Position numbers and translations under genes: made by a program
Notes under the pieces: generated by a model
Seen by the model: only the letters and a program-made list of their open reading frames with translations
The model's database searches: none
What the model was told of the DNA's origin: nothing
NCBI GenBank assembly: GCA_022495005.1
Contig: JAGYXB010000698.1
Coordinates: 868,001-932,000 of the forward strand
DNA: 64,000 nucleotides
Origin: Rhyacophila brunnea
Taxonomy: Eukaryota > Arthropoda > Insecta > Trichoptera > Rhyacophilidae
Direction: 5' to 3'
Shown: positions 1 to 12,600 of the stretch, one piece after another
Numbering within the stretch: the stretch's first letter is position 1
How the letters are laid out: every line of letters begins with the position of its first letter

Positions 1-1555
1 GACTGGAATAGAAGATAATATAAGCCAGTAAGTACTTATTACAATCCTTAACGTCTTTGAAAGATTGAGTGTTTACGGGGGCCATGATTCTTTGATTTAT
101 CCAAATATTCCAAACGACGTAGGCGAATATTGCGCTATTGTACTTTCGCTTATTACAAAGACACCAATTTTAATAATTGGGACTACTGCATATGTTTTAA
201 TATGAAAAAATAAATCATCTACAGAAGGTATATCTCAAAAGGATCATACATACAGTATAGGTACCTAGGTAATGTGAAGAAAGAACACCAACAACTTAAG
301 GGTTAAGTCTTCAGCTATAGATAGACTTAAATCAAACTTCGGAATAATATCGGTGTATTCATTACGTTTATTGAATGTAAATAAAAACGGCTTTTAATTT
401 ATACATATTTTTTGTCACGTTAAGCCAGTGATAACCCAGCCGAGTTTCCGCAGAATCCTGGGCTCCGCGAGAATTCGCAAAAAAACTTTTTGTAGGTACC
501 TAATAGAGTAAAAAAGGATTTATCATTTTTAAACAATGAAGTATTTTAAAGTTTAAAGTAAAAATTGAGGATTATAGATGTCAGTAAGTAAGAAAGGTCA
601 CCGCCTACTACGCACTGTTAATTTTATCTCTGACAAAGCGTATGTTAAAATAACTATCCCGTCAAATTTGTCGCATGCGGTGCCAATACAATGTTTACTT
701 TGAGACTGTTCTAGATCTTGTAAGGCTGTGAATAAGTTAATTTAAGAAAGTAAGCTAAAGTTGCTAAACAAAACTCGTGGTTGACACGTCATACCCTAAT
801 AAATGTAATACAATATAGTATATACAGACAATAATAAGTCTAGTGACGAACATTCGAATTTAAAAAAAAACTTATTATGCGATTATAAACATCTTACCAA
901 TGTTATTGAGTGAAGTTTTCACCCATATCACTGAAATGACAGTAAACCAACAAGATGTGAATATTGTGATACCGTATAATCGGATTATATTCTTTCTAAA
1001 TACCTTGTTCTTCTTGATCCAGTAATTTACATATCAAACGATCTGTTTTACACCAAATATATAAAATAAATGTCCATAGACATTAATATTTAACGCTAGG
1101 CGTAGGATTGAAAATATATTCGTCGCCCATAATAAATCGATGATTTATAACCCGTTCTCTGAAATTCATTTGTTATGTTATAAAGGCTTGGGAAACGATC
1201 TTGTATTTTGAAAAGCCGCATTGGTCGGAAATAGGGGATCAAAAGATAACCATATTTTTTTTTACAATTCATAGAGACACTAAACAATTTTACTTAAAAA
1301 TGTAACGTATGGGAACTTGGACTAGGATTATTTTATCACAGCGCATCCTTCCAGAGAATTACATCAAGCATAAACAGTTCTTGTCAAACCTGATATGCAC
1401 ATGTAACGTATTGTATTTAGGTGATTATGAATATTAATTAATTCTCTCTCATATTGTCAATATTGATAATTAACTTACACTCTGTCTAAAATTTATGGCC
1501 GGAGACCACTGTTAGTCCACTATTTATGACTAGCGTATAAGATAAATTATATGTA
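1..1555. other. AT-rich intergenic DNA, no gene seen
   Basis: No reading frame here has a recognisable domain, and I found no convincing repeat boundary or RNA gene. The short open frame on the minus strand near 1096-1287 has AT-biased composition and no family resemblance. Confidence 0.6.
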
Positions 1556-1563
1556 TACATGAG

Positions 1564-2640
1564 TAGAGTTAGGTATTTCCCGAGAAAATCTCAATCTCGA
1601 GATTTCCCGAAATGATGAAATTTTGAATTCTCGAGATTCGGGATTTCCGGAAAAAAATTCTCGAGAATTCCTGAGAAATCGGGAAATTTACAAAAAACCT
1701 CTAAAAATCCTACAATCAGTGTAAAAAGAGACAATTTCTAAAAAAATATGATTTTTTATTTATTTATGTAAGAACACAAACAAAACAGAAGTAGGAAAAC
1801 AAAAATAGTTCAAAACATTACTTATTAAAATAGAATTTCAAAAAACACAGACTGTCAATCGCTGCGTCTGACAATCGCGTACGCTTTTCAGGCACAAAAT
1901 TACCTGATGTTGCAAAAATAGCGCTTATTTTGAGTCGACGTTGGCTTAATTGTGTTAAATGCCCCACAATCAGTCCTTGAAAGTTTTGTGTTTTCTGTCC
2001 ACTTTTTTCATATAGAAAATCGTTTTTTCAATTAATATTTGATAATAAAGAAATCCCGAATTCCGAGAAAATATTCTGGAGATCCAGGAATTCTCGAGAA
2101 ATTTTCGAAATTTTTCATCCCGAATCTCGAGAATTTTTATATTTCGGGAAATCCCGGATCTCGAGAATTTTTTCTCAGGATTCGGGAATTCCTTGTTATC
2201 AAATATTATTTGAAAAAACGATTTTCTATATAAAATAAGTGGACAGAAAACACAAAACGTTCAAAGACTGATGGGGATTAAACACAAATGAGCCAACGTC
2301 GACTCCAAATGAGCGCAATTTGTGCAACATCAGGGAATTTTGTGTGTCAAAAGTCTACGCGATTGCCAGACGCAGCGATTGACAGTCTGTGTTTTTTGAA
2401 ATTGGATTTTAATAAGTAATGTTTTTAATTATTTTTGTTTTCCTACTTCTATTTTGTTTGTCTTCTTACATAAATAAAAATAAATCATATTTTTTTGGAA
2501 TTTGTCAGTTTTATACTGATTTTAGGATTTTTACAGGTTTTTTAAAATTTCCCGATATCTCGAGAATTCCCGAGAATTCTTTTCTGGAAATCCCGAATCT
2601 CGCGATTGAGATTTTCTTGGTAGGTAAATACCCAACTCTA
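1564..2640. mobile_element. hAT-type foldback element (1.08-kb near-palindrome)
   Basis: The whole 1077-bp segment is close to a single inverted repeat. The left arm (1564 to about 2095) is matched in reverse complement by the right arm (about 2110 to 2640), with almost no spacer. The termini read TAGAGTTAGGTATTT on the left and TAGAGTTGGGTATTT on the right (reverse complement), which fits the hAT terminal pattern YARNG. The element is bounded by an imperfect 8-bp target duplication, TACATGAG at 1556-1563 and TTCATGAG at 2641-2648, also a hAT property. Both arms are studded with CTCGAGAATTC and CCCGAAT words. No transposase is encoded, so it would need one supplied in trans. The open frames at 2039-2233 and 2419-2688 are by-products of the palindrome. 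Confidence 0.85.
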
Positions 2641-2997
2641 TTCATGAGTATCTATTATCGTAGATATTATATCTCTCTATCTCTATAAAATCCATAAGAC
2701 GAGGGATTTACAATACGACAAATTATTTACATTGAAAGATTGATTAAATATGCAATGCATTATACTTTCTCTTATGCAGTTTTTGCTAACGGTATTTACG
2801 TGTCTACTAGGGGAACCGATGTATCATTATAACTCACATTTTCTTTGGTAATACAGAAACCACCGCGATGAGAATTTATCACATCTAATAAAGTTACTGC
2901 TTGTTTATGAAATCATGTATTTGCTCTCTGTGCAGGAGTATGTTCGAGTTACTGACACACCTACTAAATGAACACAGTCAGACGCAAATTAAAGTTT

Positions 2998-3200
2998 AAC
3001 CTCCCGTATGGCTGTGAGACGGCATCTGAGCATAACTCCATGGTCTCCAGTTTTGAGAATCGGTGCCTCCGCCGAACCTTGGAGGCAGACTGGTTAATTC
3101 CGTGGACAAAAAGACGACTTCGCGAGCAAACACACCACAAACCCTAGTGACACAATCGCATATATTCCGTCGCCTTGGCAGATCTTGTCTCACCATACAG
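2998..3200 (+). pseudogene. RTE-like LINE relic, end of reverse transcriptase ORF
   Basis: The frame opening at 3001 reads LPYGCET, then SSFENRCLRRTLEADW and a stop at 3145-3147. This resembles the conserved post-RT region of RTE-type and related LINEs, where a tyrosine-glycine-x-glutamate block precedes a phenylalanine-glutamate-x-arginine-cysteine-leucine-arginine-arginine block. After a frameshift the text continues as RRLGR near 3170, matching the usual arginine-rich continuation. Only about 200 bp is recognisable. It is a dead fragment. Clade assignment beyond RTE/jockey-like LINE is uncertain. Confidence 0.55.
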
Positions 3201-4302
3201 TAAAGCTACAACATCGATCTATGGCATTATATGGTATGCAAGTGTTACGTGGCAAAAAGCACAAGATCTGGCGATGAACGGAATAGGGTAAAGGAAGTAT
3301 TTTATTAAGGATTACATATAAAACTCGTAGGTACACGAGTGTCACTATATGTGTATTTGATTTCATTAACAACTTTATTTATCACCATTCAACGTATCAG
3401 CTGTGGCTAATATTATTTACGAGAGGGCATGTTGCGGCGGTCACGAGGCCATTGTCCCAATAATATCTCGTAGTTGGTAGTAATCTTATCATCCTCATCC
3501 GGTTTTACTTGTTTTTAAAATAATAATGTTTTAATCAAACTCCCGCGGTATGCGAACAGAGGAGCGCCATTTTGACCAAAAACTACCATCTTCAAATTGG
3601 ATACTTATGCTATAATAATATTATCATCGAAATTTTGGTGTTGACGTTTATTGAATAATGAACAAAACTACACGGGTATAATTTATTTACTCAACCTTTA
3701 CAGAATGAGTTTACATAATATTACGATTGAATGATTTTGCGAAATATTTTTTTTCGGATTTAAGCGTTTAAAATGAAACTTAAAACGATATTTCATTTGA
3801 ATAATTATTGCCATCAAACGGCGGAACATTTTTTAGATTTATTTACTTATTGATTTCCACAAATGAACATTGATGTTCGTAATATTTCAGTGAATGATTT
3901 TGTGCCGATTTGGAAAATGTAAAAAATGGTCGTTCACACCATTTCACACTTTTAACAAAAAAAATGCCGCTGTAGATTCTTAGCGAGACATAATTATTAT
4001 ATTACAGAGGAAATAAATTATCTATCATGTGCACCTACTTAAAAATGAAACATTCAATATATCGAGTGGTATTTGCGACTAAAGTGAATTATAGTATGTC
4101 ATTATACTTAACCACTAGGTATAGTTCACTCTAAGCTGCGCGGCCACTCAACTTTGTGTTGTTGAATTCTTCGCGTTTCATTATGATCAATAACCATTAA
4201 AACATCCTCCCCAAGTCTGGTTTATTGAATAATCTTGGAGCACGCCAAAAAAAATGGTTAAAACCAAAACCTTTCGGCCAAAAATATTTTATTCCGCATA
4301 AG
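3201..4302. other. intergenic, nothing recognised
   Basis: AT-rich sequence between the LINE scrap and the first mariner. I see no supported gene, RNA or bounded repeat. Confidence 0.5.
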
Positions 4303-4304
4303 TA

Positions 4305-5596
4305 CGAGGGTGGGTCAATAATTCCTTAGAAAAAAGCATTAAAACAGTTTTTATTTTTGTATTTTTTTTTATTTCTCAACATAATCTCCTTGGAGCTCAA
4401 TACACTTGGTTAGACGTTTCTCAATTTTTTTTAAACCGTCAGAAAAATAAGTTTTCGGAAGGTCCTCAAAATAAGCATTTGTCCGATCGATGACTTCTTC
4501 ATTTGAAAAAAAACGTTGTCCACTTAGCCATTTTTTTAAGTTTGGGAAAAGGAAAAAGTCACTGGGGGCTAAATCTGGCGAATACGGTGGGTGGTCGACC
4601 AATTCGAACTTCAATTCTTCAATTTTAGCCATTGATCGTAAACATGTGTGAACACGGGCATTGTCCTGATGAAAGAGGATTTTTTTCCTGTTTAAATGAG
4701 GCCGTTTTTCTTCAATTTCGTTTTTTAGCTGGTCCAATAAAAATGCATAATAATCCCCTGTTATTGTTTTTCCTTTTTCCAAATAGTCAACGAAAATAAT
4801 TTCACGTGCATCCCAAAATACAGTAGCCATAACCTTACCAGCTGATTTTACGGTTTTCGCCTTCTTTGGACATGGTTCGCCTTTCGCAATCCACTGCTTT
4901 GACTGTTCTTTCGTCTCGGGAGTATAGTGGTGTATCCATGTTTCATCTACAGTCACAAAGCGACGAAAAATTCATCCGGATTGCGTTGCATGAGCGACAA
5001 CAGGGCTTTAGAGGCCACCACCCTATTGCGTTTATTGTCGACTGTGAGCAAACGCGGCACCCATCTTGCAGAAATATTTTTCATGCCCAATTTGTCATGT
5101 AAAATAGAAATGACGCTACCTTTTGAGATCCCTGTAACCTCAATTATCTCACTCAACTTTAATCTTCGGTCACTTAACACCATATCGTGGATTTTATTGA
5201 TCATTTCTGGTGTAGTCACCTCTACAGGACGTCCTGAGCGTGGTTCATCCTTTGTTGATGTACGACCACGTTTAAATTCATTTAACCAGTTATAAATAGT
5301 TGCAAGTGAAGGAGCAGATATGCCGTGAACTAAATCCAACTCATTTTTTATTTCCTTTGCTGTTAACCCTTTTATATTAAAATGTTTAATAACAGCTCTA
5401 AACTCAATTTTCTCCATTTTTTTTTCCACAAGCAAATTTTTTTTTTAAATGTACGAGAAACACACAACAACCCGACCAATCTGATTGAAACTTCGCAGCA
5501 TACTGAATCGGTAGTGCCGCTGCATGAAAACAAACCGCTTACAGTACTAGTCGCGCCACCTGTCGGCTTTTCTAAGGACTTATTGACCCACCCTCG
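4305..5596 (-). mobile_element. mariner (irritans-type), copy A
   Basis: This is a full-length 1292-bp mariner on the minus strand. Its ends are inverted copies of CGAGGGTGGGTCAATAA and are flanked by the TA target duplication at 4303-4304 and 5597-5598. The inverted repeats are about 28 bp, with one difference inside (AAGTCC against AATTCC). Copies B (48742-50032) and C (58669-59957) have the same ends and nearly the same body, so the family amplified recently. Copy A is the least damaged of the three. Confidence 0.95.
4369..5417 (-). pseudogene. mariner transposase, one frameshift
   Basis: The transposase would cut and paste the element at TA sites. Read from [13 protein letters not shown] at 5417, the frame runs through an N-terminal helix-turn-helix domain, the linker block WVPRLLT, and the catalytic DD34D triad: D in VTVDETW, D in HQDNARVH and D in YSPDLAPSD, with 34 residues between the second and third. 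It ends GDYVEK followed by a stop at 4369. One lesion is visible. A homopolymer at 4966-4970 has five A (plus strand) where copies B and C have six, which shifts the frame just before VTVDETW. Apart from that single missing base the length would be 349 residues, normal for mariner. The open frames at 4953-5435 and 4369-4956 are the two halves. Confidence 0.93.
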
Positions 5597-5598
5597 TA

Positions 5599-7430
5599 AC
5601 AAGTAAAAAAAATATAGAAGAAACATTGCTCACAATATAAGTTACTGTTTTCATATCGTTATATTATAGGTACATACACTATAATAGTGTCCTAGATTTC
5701 AAAATCAGCCAAGTCCATAATATATGAATAGGAGAAAATTAGCTTTTTGTCTTCTCAAATATACAGTCACAAGGGTGAACGTTTATATTATTTTGAGTAT
5801 ATAATATTTAAAATTAATAAACTCCACATTTTGATAATGCAGAAATGTTAGAAAGCAGTAGTTCTTCAGCAATTCACAAAAAAGTCAAAAATACCTAAAG
5901 GCGGACTTGGTTGATTTTGAAATGTAGCGACACATATATAGTAAAATAGGGAATTTCACAAAATATGCCGATTTCGATACTTTGCAGAGAGCGTAAATAA
6001 ACTGAATATAAAATACCACGTCCGATCCTAATAAGATCATATTGTGGGCCTCCACAAAGTTGGGTTTCATCTATTCTAAACTATTATGAATTATTTTAGA
6101 TTTATGTGTTTACCAGATATTATTTATATGGTTAGTAAGTGTAAAAACCCATGTCAAATAAACATTATTAAGAAAATTATTTTGACATCTTAGGTAGGTA
6201 CTGAAAATAGCAACGGGAGAACGCGGCAGTCTGAGATGCACATCAAAAATAACATGTCTCGACAGATACAAAAAAAAATTGGAGACATTTCCATAATATA
6301 GATACCACGAAAAAGATTTTTACAGAAAATTATTTTATAATTTCTCAAATAATATTTTTAGAACAAACGAAAATACCAGATGACTGCTTTTGCTAGCAAT
6401 ATGAAGTTCAATAGATTATCAGACATTAAAAGTTATAGTTAATCAGTAAATTTGTATTTAATCTGATGTCAAGAATATCTTTCTCATGAATGTTTATTTT
6501 CTTGCATCCCTCAAAAATAAATACAATTACTTGTATGTATATTTCTTACCACACAATAATAACAATTTTACACGAATTAATAATTATTAAAAATGAAATT
6601 AAAGGCTTCAGTGTAATTAGGTAGGTACTTTAACATAGTTTTAAGTTAAGCTGACGGAAGAATACACTACGAAATATAATATTATAATAAGTAGGTAATA
6701 AGAAATAACAATAACCATTGATAATCATTAAATTTATAACATACTATTTTATAATGATTTCAAAATCCTTTTTTGTTCGTTCTACAATATGTGCATACCA
6801 AATATCGTAATTAACAATAATAATTGGACTACCATGTAAAAACCAACTCAATTAGGCACTTAATAATATTTACCTAAATACTACTTATTGTATTTTTATA
6901 ATTATAATAAAATTACTAATGACCAAGTTGATTCTCAAGAACAGATCATAAAATTTAGCACGCGTCAAGATTCCATCTAAAATGTCATCTACTTGTGAGT
7001 TGTGAATGTTGTGAGTAAGGTACACGATTGATTGATGAATCAACGTTTCGGTTGTTCGGTTTGAAGTTGTTTCATCAAAAAATCGTATTCGGTGGCCAAC
7101 AGTAAGTTATCTCTCTCGAAAACATTGATCTGATACCAATCCGATTGGATCATTCATTGTATGGAAATTAATTTAACAATACAAAAATAAAACTTAAGTT
7201 TCTCTTAATTGAAGCAACTCAGCTGAAAAAACATTGACCATAATAAATTAACATCAGCTTATAACAGTGATTCCAAACCTGGCAACGCGAGAAATTGAAA
7301 AAGCTTGTTTGCTCCCGCCGACAGCACACTGCTGTGTTTTTGTTGTCAACTTTATCAAACCGTGATAAACTTTTTAGCAGAAACGTTTGTATACATTCAA
7401 CAATGCCCTGACGAAATTACCAAGCGAAGT
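5599..7430. other. intergenic, nothing recognised
   Basis: AT-rich, with several TAGGTA words. No frame has recognisable coding character and no repeat ends were found. Confidence 0.5.
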
Positions 7431-7434
7431 CTTA

Positions 7435-7771
7435 CCCCGTTTCAGACGGGACACCGGTGTCGCGCTCGTATATAATAAGGAGGCCTTTGTATTCGAATAA
7501 AGGGGCCTTTTTATTATGTTTATGAACGCCCAGAGCTAATGAGTCAACGCATAATTTCGCGATATAAATTAGAACATAAAACTGGCTGCGGTCGTAAAAA
7601 CATGTGTATCGGCGGCTTGAGAATGTAGCGCCCGCCAGAAAAGTGTACCGGACACGATTTGACTCATTAGCTCGGGGCGTTCATAAACATAATACAAAGG
7701 CCCTTTTATCCGAATACAAAGGCCTCCTTATTATATACGAGCGCGACACCGGTGTCCCGTCTGAAACGGGC
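7435..7771. mobile_element. MITE with long inverted arms
   Basis: The left arm (about 7436-7550) begins CCCGTTTCAGACGGGA and is repeated in reverse complement by the right arm (about 7655-7770), which ends TCCCGTCTGAAACGGG. Inside the arms, the words GGAGGCCTTTGTATTCG and GACTCATTAGCTC are also mirrored. A possible 4-bp target duplication CTTA flanks the element at 7431-7434 and 7772-7775. There is no transposase. The superfamily is not clear. Confidence 0.75.
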
Positions 7772-8041
7772 CTTATCCAAAGATATGCGTCACACATCTC
7801 CACCATACACACAATGGCATCACACGTAAGTAAGTACCTACCTAAAAATCTGCAATGATTTTCATTCATAATTTTATTTAAGAGAACCAAATAAATCTGC
7901 AATCCCAATAATTGCATGTCGAATGTGAACAGCAGAAGCACTCTCGCCTTCAGACAACTTAAAATTTACAAAAAAAGATTGTAAACTTTTCGTATAAAAC
8001 GAAAAAGATTAAAAAACAAGTGACATCATAATTTATTATTA

Positions 8042-8302
8042 TCACAATGCGGCCAATTCGGTCACTATGCTGGATATCTCGTCCTTTGGATTCCTAACAA
8101 CGTTTTGAGACTTTTGAAACTCAGAATCACCCAAAACACAAAACTTTAGTAAGTAGGTAGGTACATACTATTAAAACAATTGAAAATTTACCGTAATTTT
8201 GTGGAAGGGATAAATTGCAGGTAGCTCGCTTTCATAAATGTTGATAATGGATTTGGACATGAAATATTCAAAGTTTGGTGCTGTCATGAGAGAGATTTTC
8301 TT
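8042..8302 (-). CDS. possible 3' end of an unrecognised gene (two exons)
   Basis: I do not recognise the product. On the minus strand, a run of T followed by AG gives a strong acceptor before 8302. The frame from there (8302-8192, 37 codons) is open, contains NFEYFMSKSIINIY and ELPAIYPFHKIT, and stops at a GTAAAT donor. After a 48-nt intron, the frame resumes in phase 0 at 8143 (FCVLGDSEFQ, then NPKDEISSIVTELAAL) and stops at 8042. AATAAA follows within about 15 nt. The residue mix looks protein-like rather than AT-random, and both splice phases agree. Against it: no upstream exon was found, the intron is short, and the segment could be an eroded transposase. If real, it is the end of a minus-strand gene whose earlier exons lie at higher coordinates. 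Confidence 0.3.
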
Positions 8303-9205
8303 CTAAAAAAAAATTTGCTTGTACAATCACGTACGTGTCAAACTCCAATAATACTGTTACAGCTAAGTAGGCTGTTACTTCGAGAAAAGATATCAGGGGG
8401 TTTCTCCTTACGAAAAATATTGGGAATCACTTGCTTATCTAAAAGAAAAGATGCCGTATGCCCACGTCTTACACTTCCCACAATTACTAATAAAGCAGGA
8501 GTTCGATGATAATTTATTATTCTTAGTTTTATTTAATTACATAATAAAAACGTATATTTTGATCGGCCACCGATGAAGAAATATAATGCGCAAACGGTGG
8601 TCTGATCACCGTCTTCGGCAGCAAGCATTGCACCGTGGCAAAGTAATAATAAATAGTCTCTTTGTTGTCGGAGTTGGTCGAAAGCGAAAGCGAAAACCAA
8701 TTCGTCGATTACTTACTTTACTTATCGATTATTTATTTGCCGACAGGAAATTTTGCTCAATCACCTATTCAAAGCGCCTCGCTCAACCGTAGTTCGAAGG
8801 TATTCAGTATTCTAGAAGCAATTATTTGTCATTGACACCGATATTATTCAAGGCCAATATGGTGAAAAGAAGCGAGTGGGTGATGTTTACATATATATCA
8901 ATTCAACATACTTAATATATTTTGTTTTCTTGCCCTAATCGCATTTTTCGCCAGTTTGTGAAGGATAATAATATTTATATTATGTATGTACGTAGCGCTA
9001 TAATAATATTACCCATAATAGAAAAATACATGACTACACGTCATATAATATTAGGTAGGACTAGGTATGTCAAATTATATTATAAGTACTAGGATCATCA
9101 TGATAGTAGGTACCTACTTAAAGTCACGTAGATAATATTTTGGTTGTAAACTACCGGTCCGTTGATCACCATCATCAGTATCCGCGAAATTACATTCTTC
9201 CAGTA
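8303..9205. other. intergenic, nothing recognised
   Basis: Contains a moderately GC-rich patch near 8570-8790 whose open plus-strand frame is arginine- and lysine-rich but matches no family I know. No splice structure was found. Confidence 0.4.
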
Positions 9206-9208
9206 TTA

Positions 9209-9631
9209 TACCCCGTTTACACGTGCATGGATTTACTGCTGACAGTACGTATTATCGCGACTATAAGATAATGCACGTGTAAACATATATTACATGCAAG
9301 TTGCAAGATTCCATGCATGAATCAAAAAATTCGGAAGCTTCGTAATTTCCACGCGACAGTTGGGGTTTGTTCTATATCTGCGCATGCGCAGTAGAACGAT
9401 AGTGGCGAACCTACCGGTAAAAAAACGAACTACGCCGCGCAGACTCATTTTGAGGTTAACCGATTTTCACGACCTGTCAAATAGATAGAATGACAACATC
9501 GTGTGTCGCTAACTCTTGAAGAATAAGATTGGCGAGACAGTCAGCACTTTTACGTGTAAACAGTTATTATCGCGATAGTTTAAAATACACACTATTGCTG
9601 CAAGTAAATCCATGCACGTGTACAGGCACTA
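9209..9631. mobile_element. MITE with TTA target duplication
   Basis: The 423-bp element has terminal inverted repeats TACCCCGTTTACACG (left) and TAGTGCCTGTACACG (right, reverse complement). They continue into TGCATGGATTTACT on both sides. It is flanked by TTA at 9206-9208 and 9632-9634. A 3-bp TTA target is typical of PIF/Harbinger-derived MITEs. The interior has the palindrome CTGCGCATGCGCAG. No protein is encoded. Confidence 0.7.
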
Positions 9632-9634
9632 TTA

Positions 9635-12600
9635 CGTTGATTTGTCTTTAATCTGACTTGCGCGTTTATATTGTAGAGCTGCGTCACGTCTTTTTATCGT
9701 GATATTTTCATATCTTTTGTACGATCTACGCATTTTTTGTACATATATTTTATTCTATAGTGTAATTGTTGATGCGAAAAGATGCATTCAAAACCAAAAC
9801 ATTGATTTCCGTTTTAAATAAAGCTCAATTTTGCACAGGCACTCACAATGAGGCTTCATGAAGTTTACATGAAAAGAAAGATACATGTGGGAAAGGTCGG
9901 GTTTGTTGCCTGCTGAAAGCGCGCACGTACAAGCCGAGCAACTTACGATGTAGCGTAGCTGCATTATGTATATTTTCTACCCACGGACACGAATTCATAC
10001 CAAGAAATTTAATACAAGCAATCAGATATCGTATAATCTATTCGAAAACCAACAATTAAGTAAACGTTAACATTAAAATATCCATGAACTAAGTATACAG
10101 TAAATTAAAAATATACTGGATAAACGAAGTTCATATATAAAAATCAGTACTTAATCAAGTATTTTTAATATACCTAATCAGAGGTTTTGTAGACAAAGAA
10201 TATGTTTCCTTGAGTCGAACAAAAGCTTACTCTCACCCACGCGCCTGTTATTTGATTTAATAATGCCTGGGTAAAAGTTTTGTTTCAATCAGGCTTACAT
10301 GCAAAAAATGATCCTATAAAATTCATTGTAGTTTCCACAGCGTAGGATTTCGCGGTACCTGTAATATTAAACGAACGGATCGCAACTAGGTGGTTATATT
10401 TTTATTACATAATAGCGGCGTTTTTGTTGGGTAAAGATGTCGCATACAAAATTTGATGAACAAAAATGATGTACAATATTTGGTGGAACCCATCGGGCGT
10501 GTCAGAGAAAACAAACCAAAAGAAACCAGTAGCAAGGTCTTAATAATAAGTATTCATTAGTATAAATAAACGACGATTTTCAGTAAAAAATGGTTGCAAA
10601 ATAAATACTTTCTGTGATAACAAAATAACCGGCATTTATATGATATTATGATAATAATATGTGTTTTGAAATTATCACACTTCATCAAGGATGAATAGTA
10701 AACAACATTCATGTTATGCGTAGTATAAACTATAAATAGGATGCTTAATGTGTTGTTTTCAAAAACTCGATTCAATAATTTATTTGTAATAAAAAGGATT
10801 GGCAATGTTAAATAAAGTAGGTAGGTACATTAATGATACATTTCGTATCAGAGTAAATCGTCGAAAAACTGGAGGGTTTCGGTAGCTAGGGAGATTAAAG
10901 AGAGATCATGAACTCTTTGCCTCATCAGATGAGTTGCAAAAATATTTGCCAGGAGTCTGAGAAATATAGTAGAAAAAATGACAGATGCACAGGATGCACT
11001 TGATCCAGTCAAAGTGTAGAATCTCTCACAAAGTGGAATTTAATCATATGCATAGATTAAATAAAAACCTTATCATAAAAATATTCGATAGTCTACGACG
11101 TGAACGATATTCAAAGCATCGGTGTTCGAGACGTCGCATGGTGGGACGGCCCCATATAAGCGTAACTACTTCATGAATAGTGAAATAGTTGTATTTTATT
11201 GACATAAAAATTGTACTGGTTTATTGAAATGAAAGATCGAAATTTACAATTTCGGTGAGAAGAAGAGTTTTGCTATTCGAAAAACATGTGAAAGATGAAG
11301 TGTAATAGCTATAAAGCATTTAAATAATAAATTATTATATTATAGGTACACCACTATAAATTTAATTACCGTCTTTTAAATTAATTCATAATCTAAAAAA
11401 AATACTTGTGACGCCTCTTAAATAATAAATTTTAAAAATTCAATTACAGGATAGGTTGGGTTATACAATATAATAAATAGTAAATATTAAGTACCTATGT
11501 GTATTTACTTAAAACATATTAAAAAATAAAACTTTGGACGTAATTCGTGTGAAACAATGCTAAAAACATTTCTTACTTGAATCCATAAAAACATATGTAT
11601 ACAAAGAAAGAAAGAAAGAAAGAAAAAATAATTAATATTTTTATAGAGGTGTAGTTTAGGTTCAAGAGTTTCGTTCATTTTTATGTTATTATCAGTTAAT
11701 TATTTTTAGTTAATACTGTTTGTATTATACCAAACTATGATTGAACTATTTTATTACCACGTATTTTTTTATAATTCGGATGAAAAACAAAGAAGTTTTT
11801 TCAGAGAAGATTTTTAGTCTGCTATATGCAAATGTCAACAGATTTTTTTATATTGTGCATGAAAAGTAATAGTAAATCAATGATATTATACGCAATGCCT
11901 TGTTTTATGCACAGGGGAAGGTTCAACATTCCCTGTCTGAGTATTATTCTTCTACATACGTAGGTACTTATATACGTAAATTATATTGAAGATGTTGGGT
12001 CAACAAGGAGAATGGTCAATCATCAGAGGTCAAGAATTGCTCTTTGTGCCAGACGAACAATTAGCAAGCATTGAAATATTAATGTTTGAATGCTGCGTTG
12101 TGGGTAGGAGCTACTATAAAAACATAGCATGGAAAGCAAAAAAATATAAGTGTATTTTCGTACGTAGACAGCTGCAATTAACGGTGCAACTTTGGCGAAC
12201 TGATCAAATAATAATAGCTACGGTGTGATTGATTTATTTAATGGTGCAGTAGCACGTGGTAAATGGGAGAAGGCATTTAGGTGTGAAATTTATCTTTTGT
12301 CAAAAAAATATTTTTCAGTGCCTTGTACCTATGGTGATACTAAGTAGAAGCTGTTGTCACCTGATATTTTAATTACTCCTTGAGTAAGTACCTAGGTATA
12401 ATACTGATCGAAATCATGCAATGTATTTGTATTTTGAAAGCATTCGTTTCTGGTTTTACCACATTATAAATATTCCCGAAATACTTTAAGAAAGGATTCA
12501 TTCCGGAATTTATAAATTTCACTGACATTGCTCATTTCCGCCGAATTTATTTTGAGCTAAAATAGCCCATGAGTCCAAGAAAATTTGTGTTTTGCCTGTG

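Noticed and set aside
4866..5626. Plus-strand and other-frame open frames over mariner copy A
   Set aside because: They are shadows of the transposase on the minus strand. The same shadows appear antisense to copies B and C.
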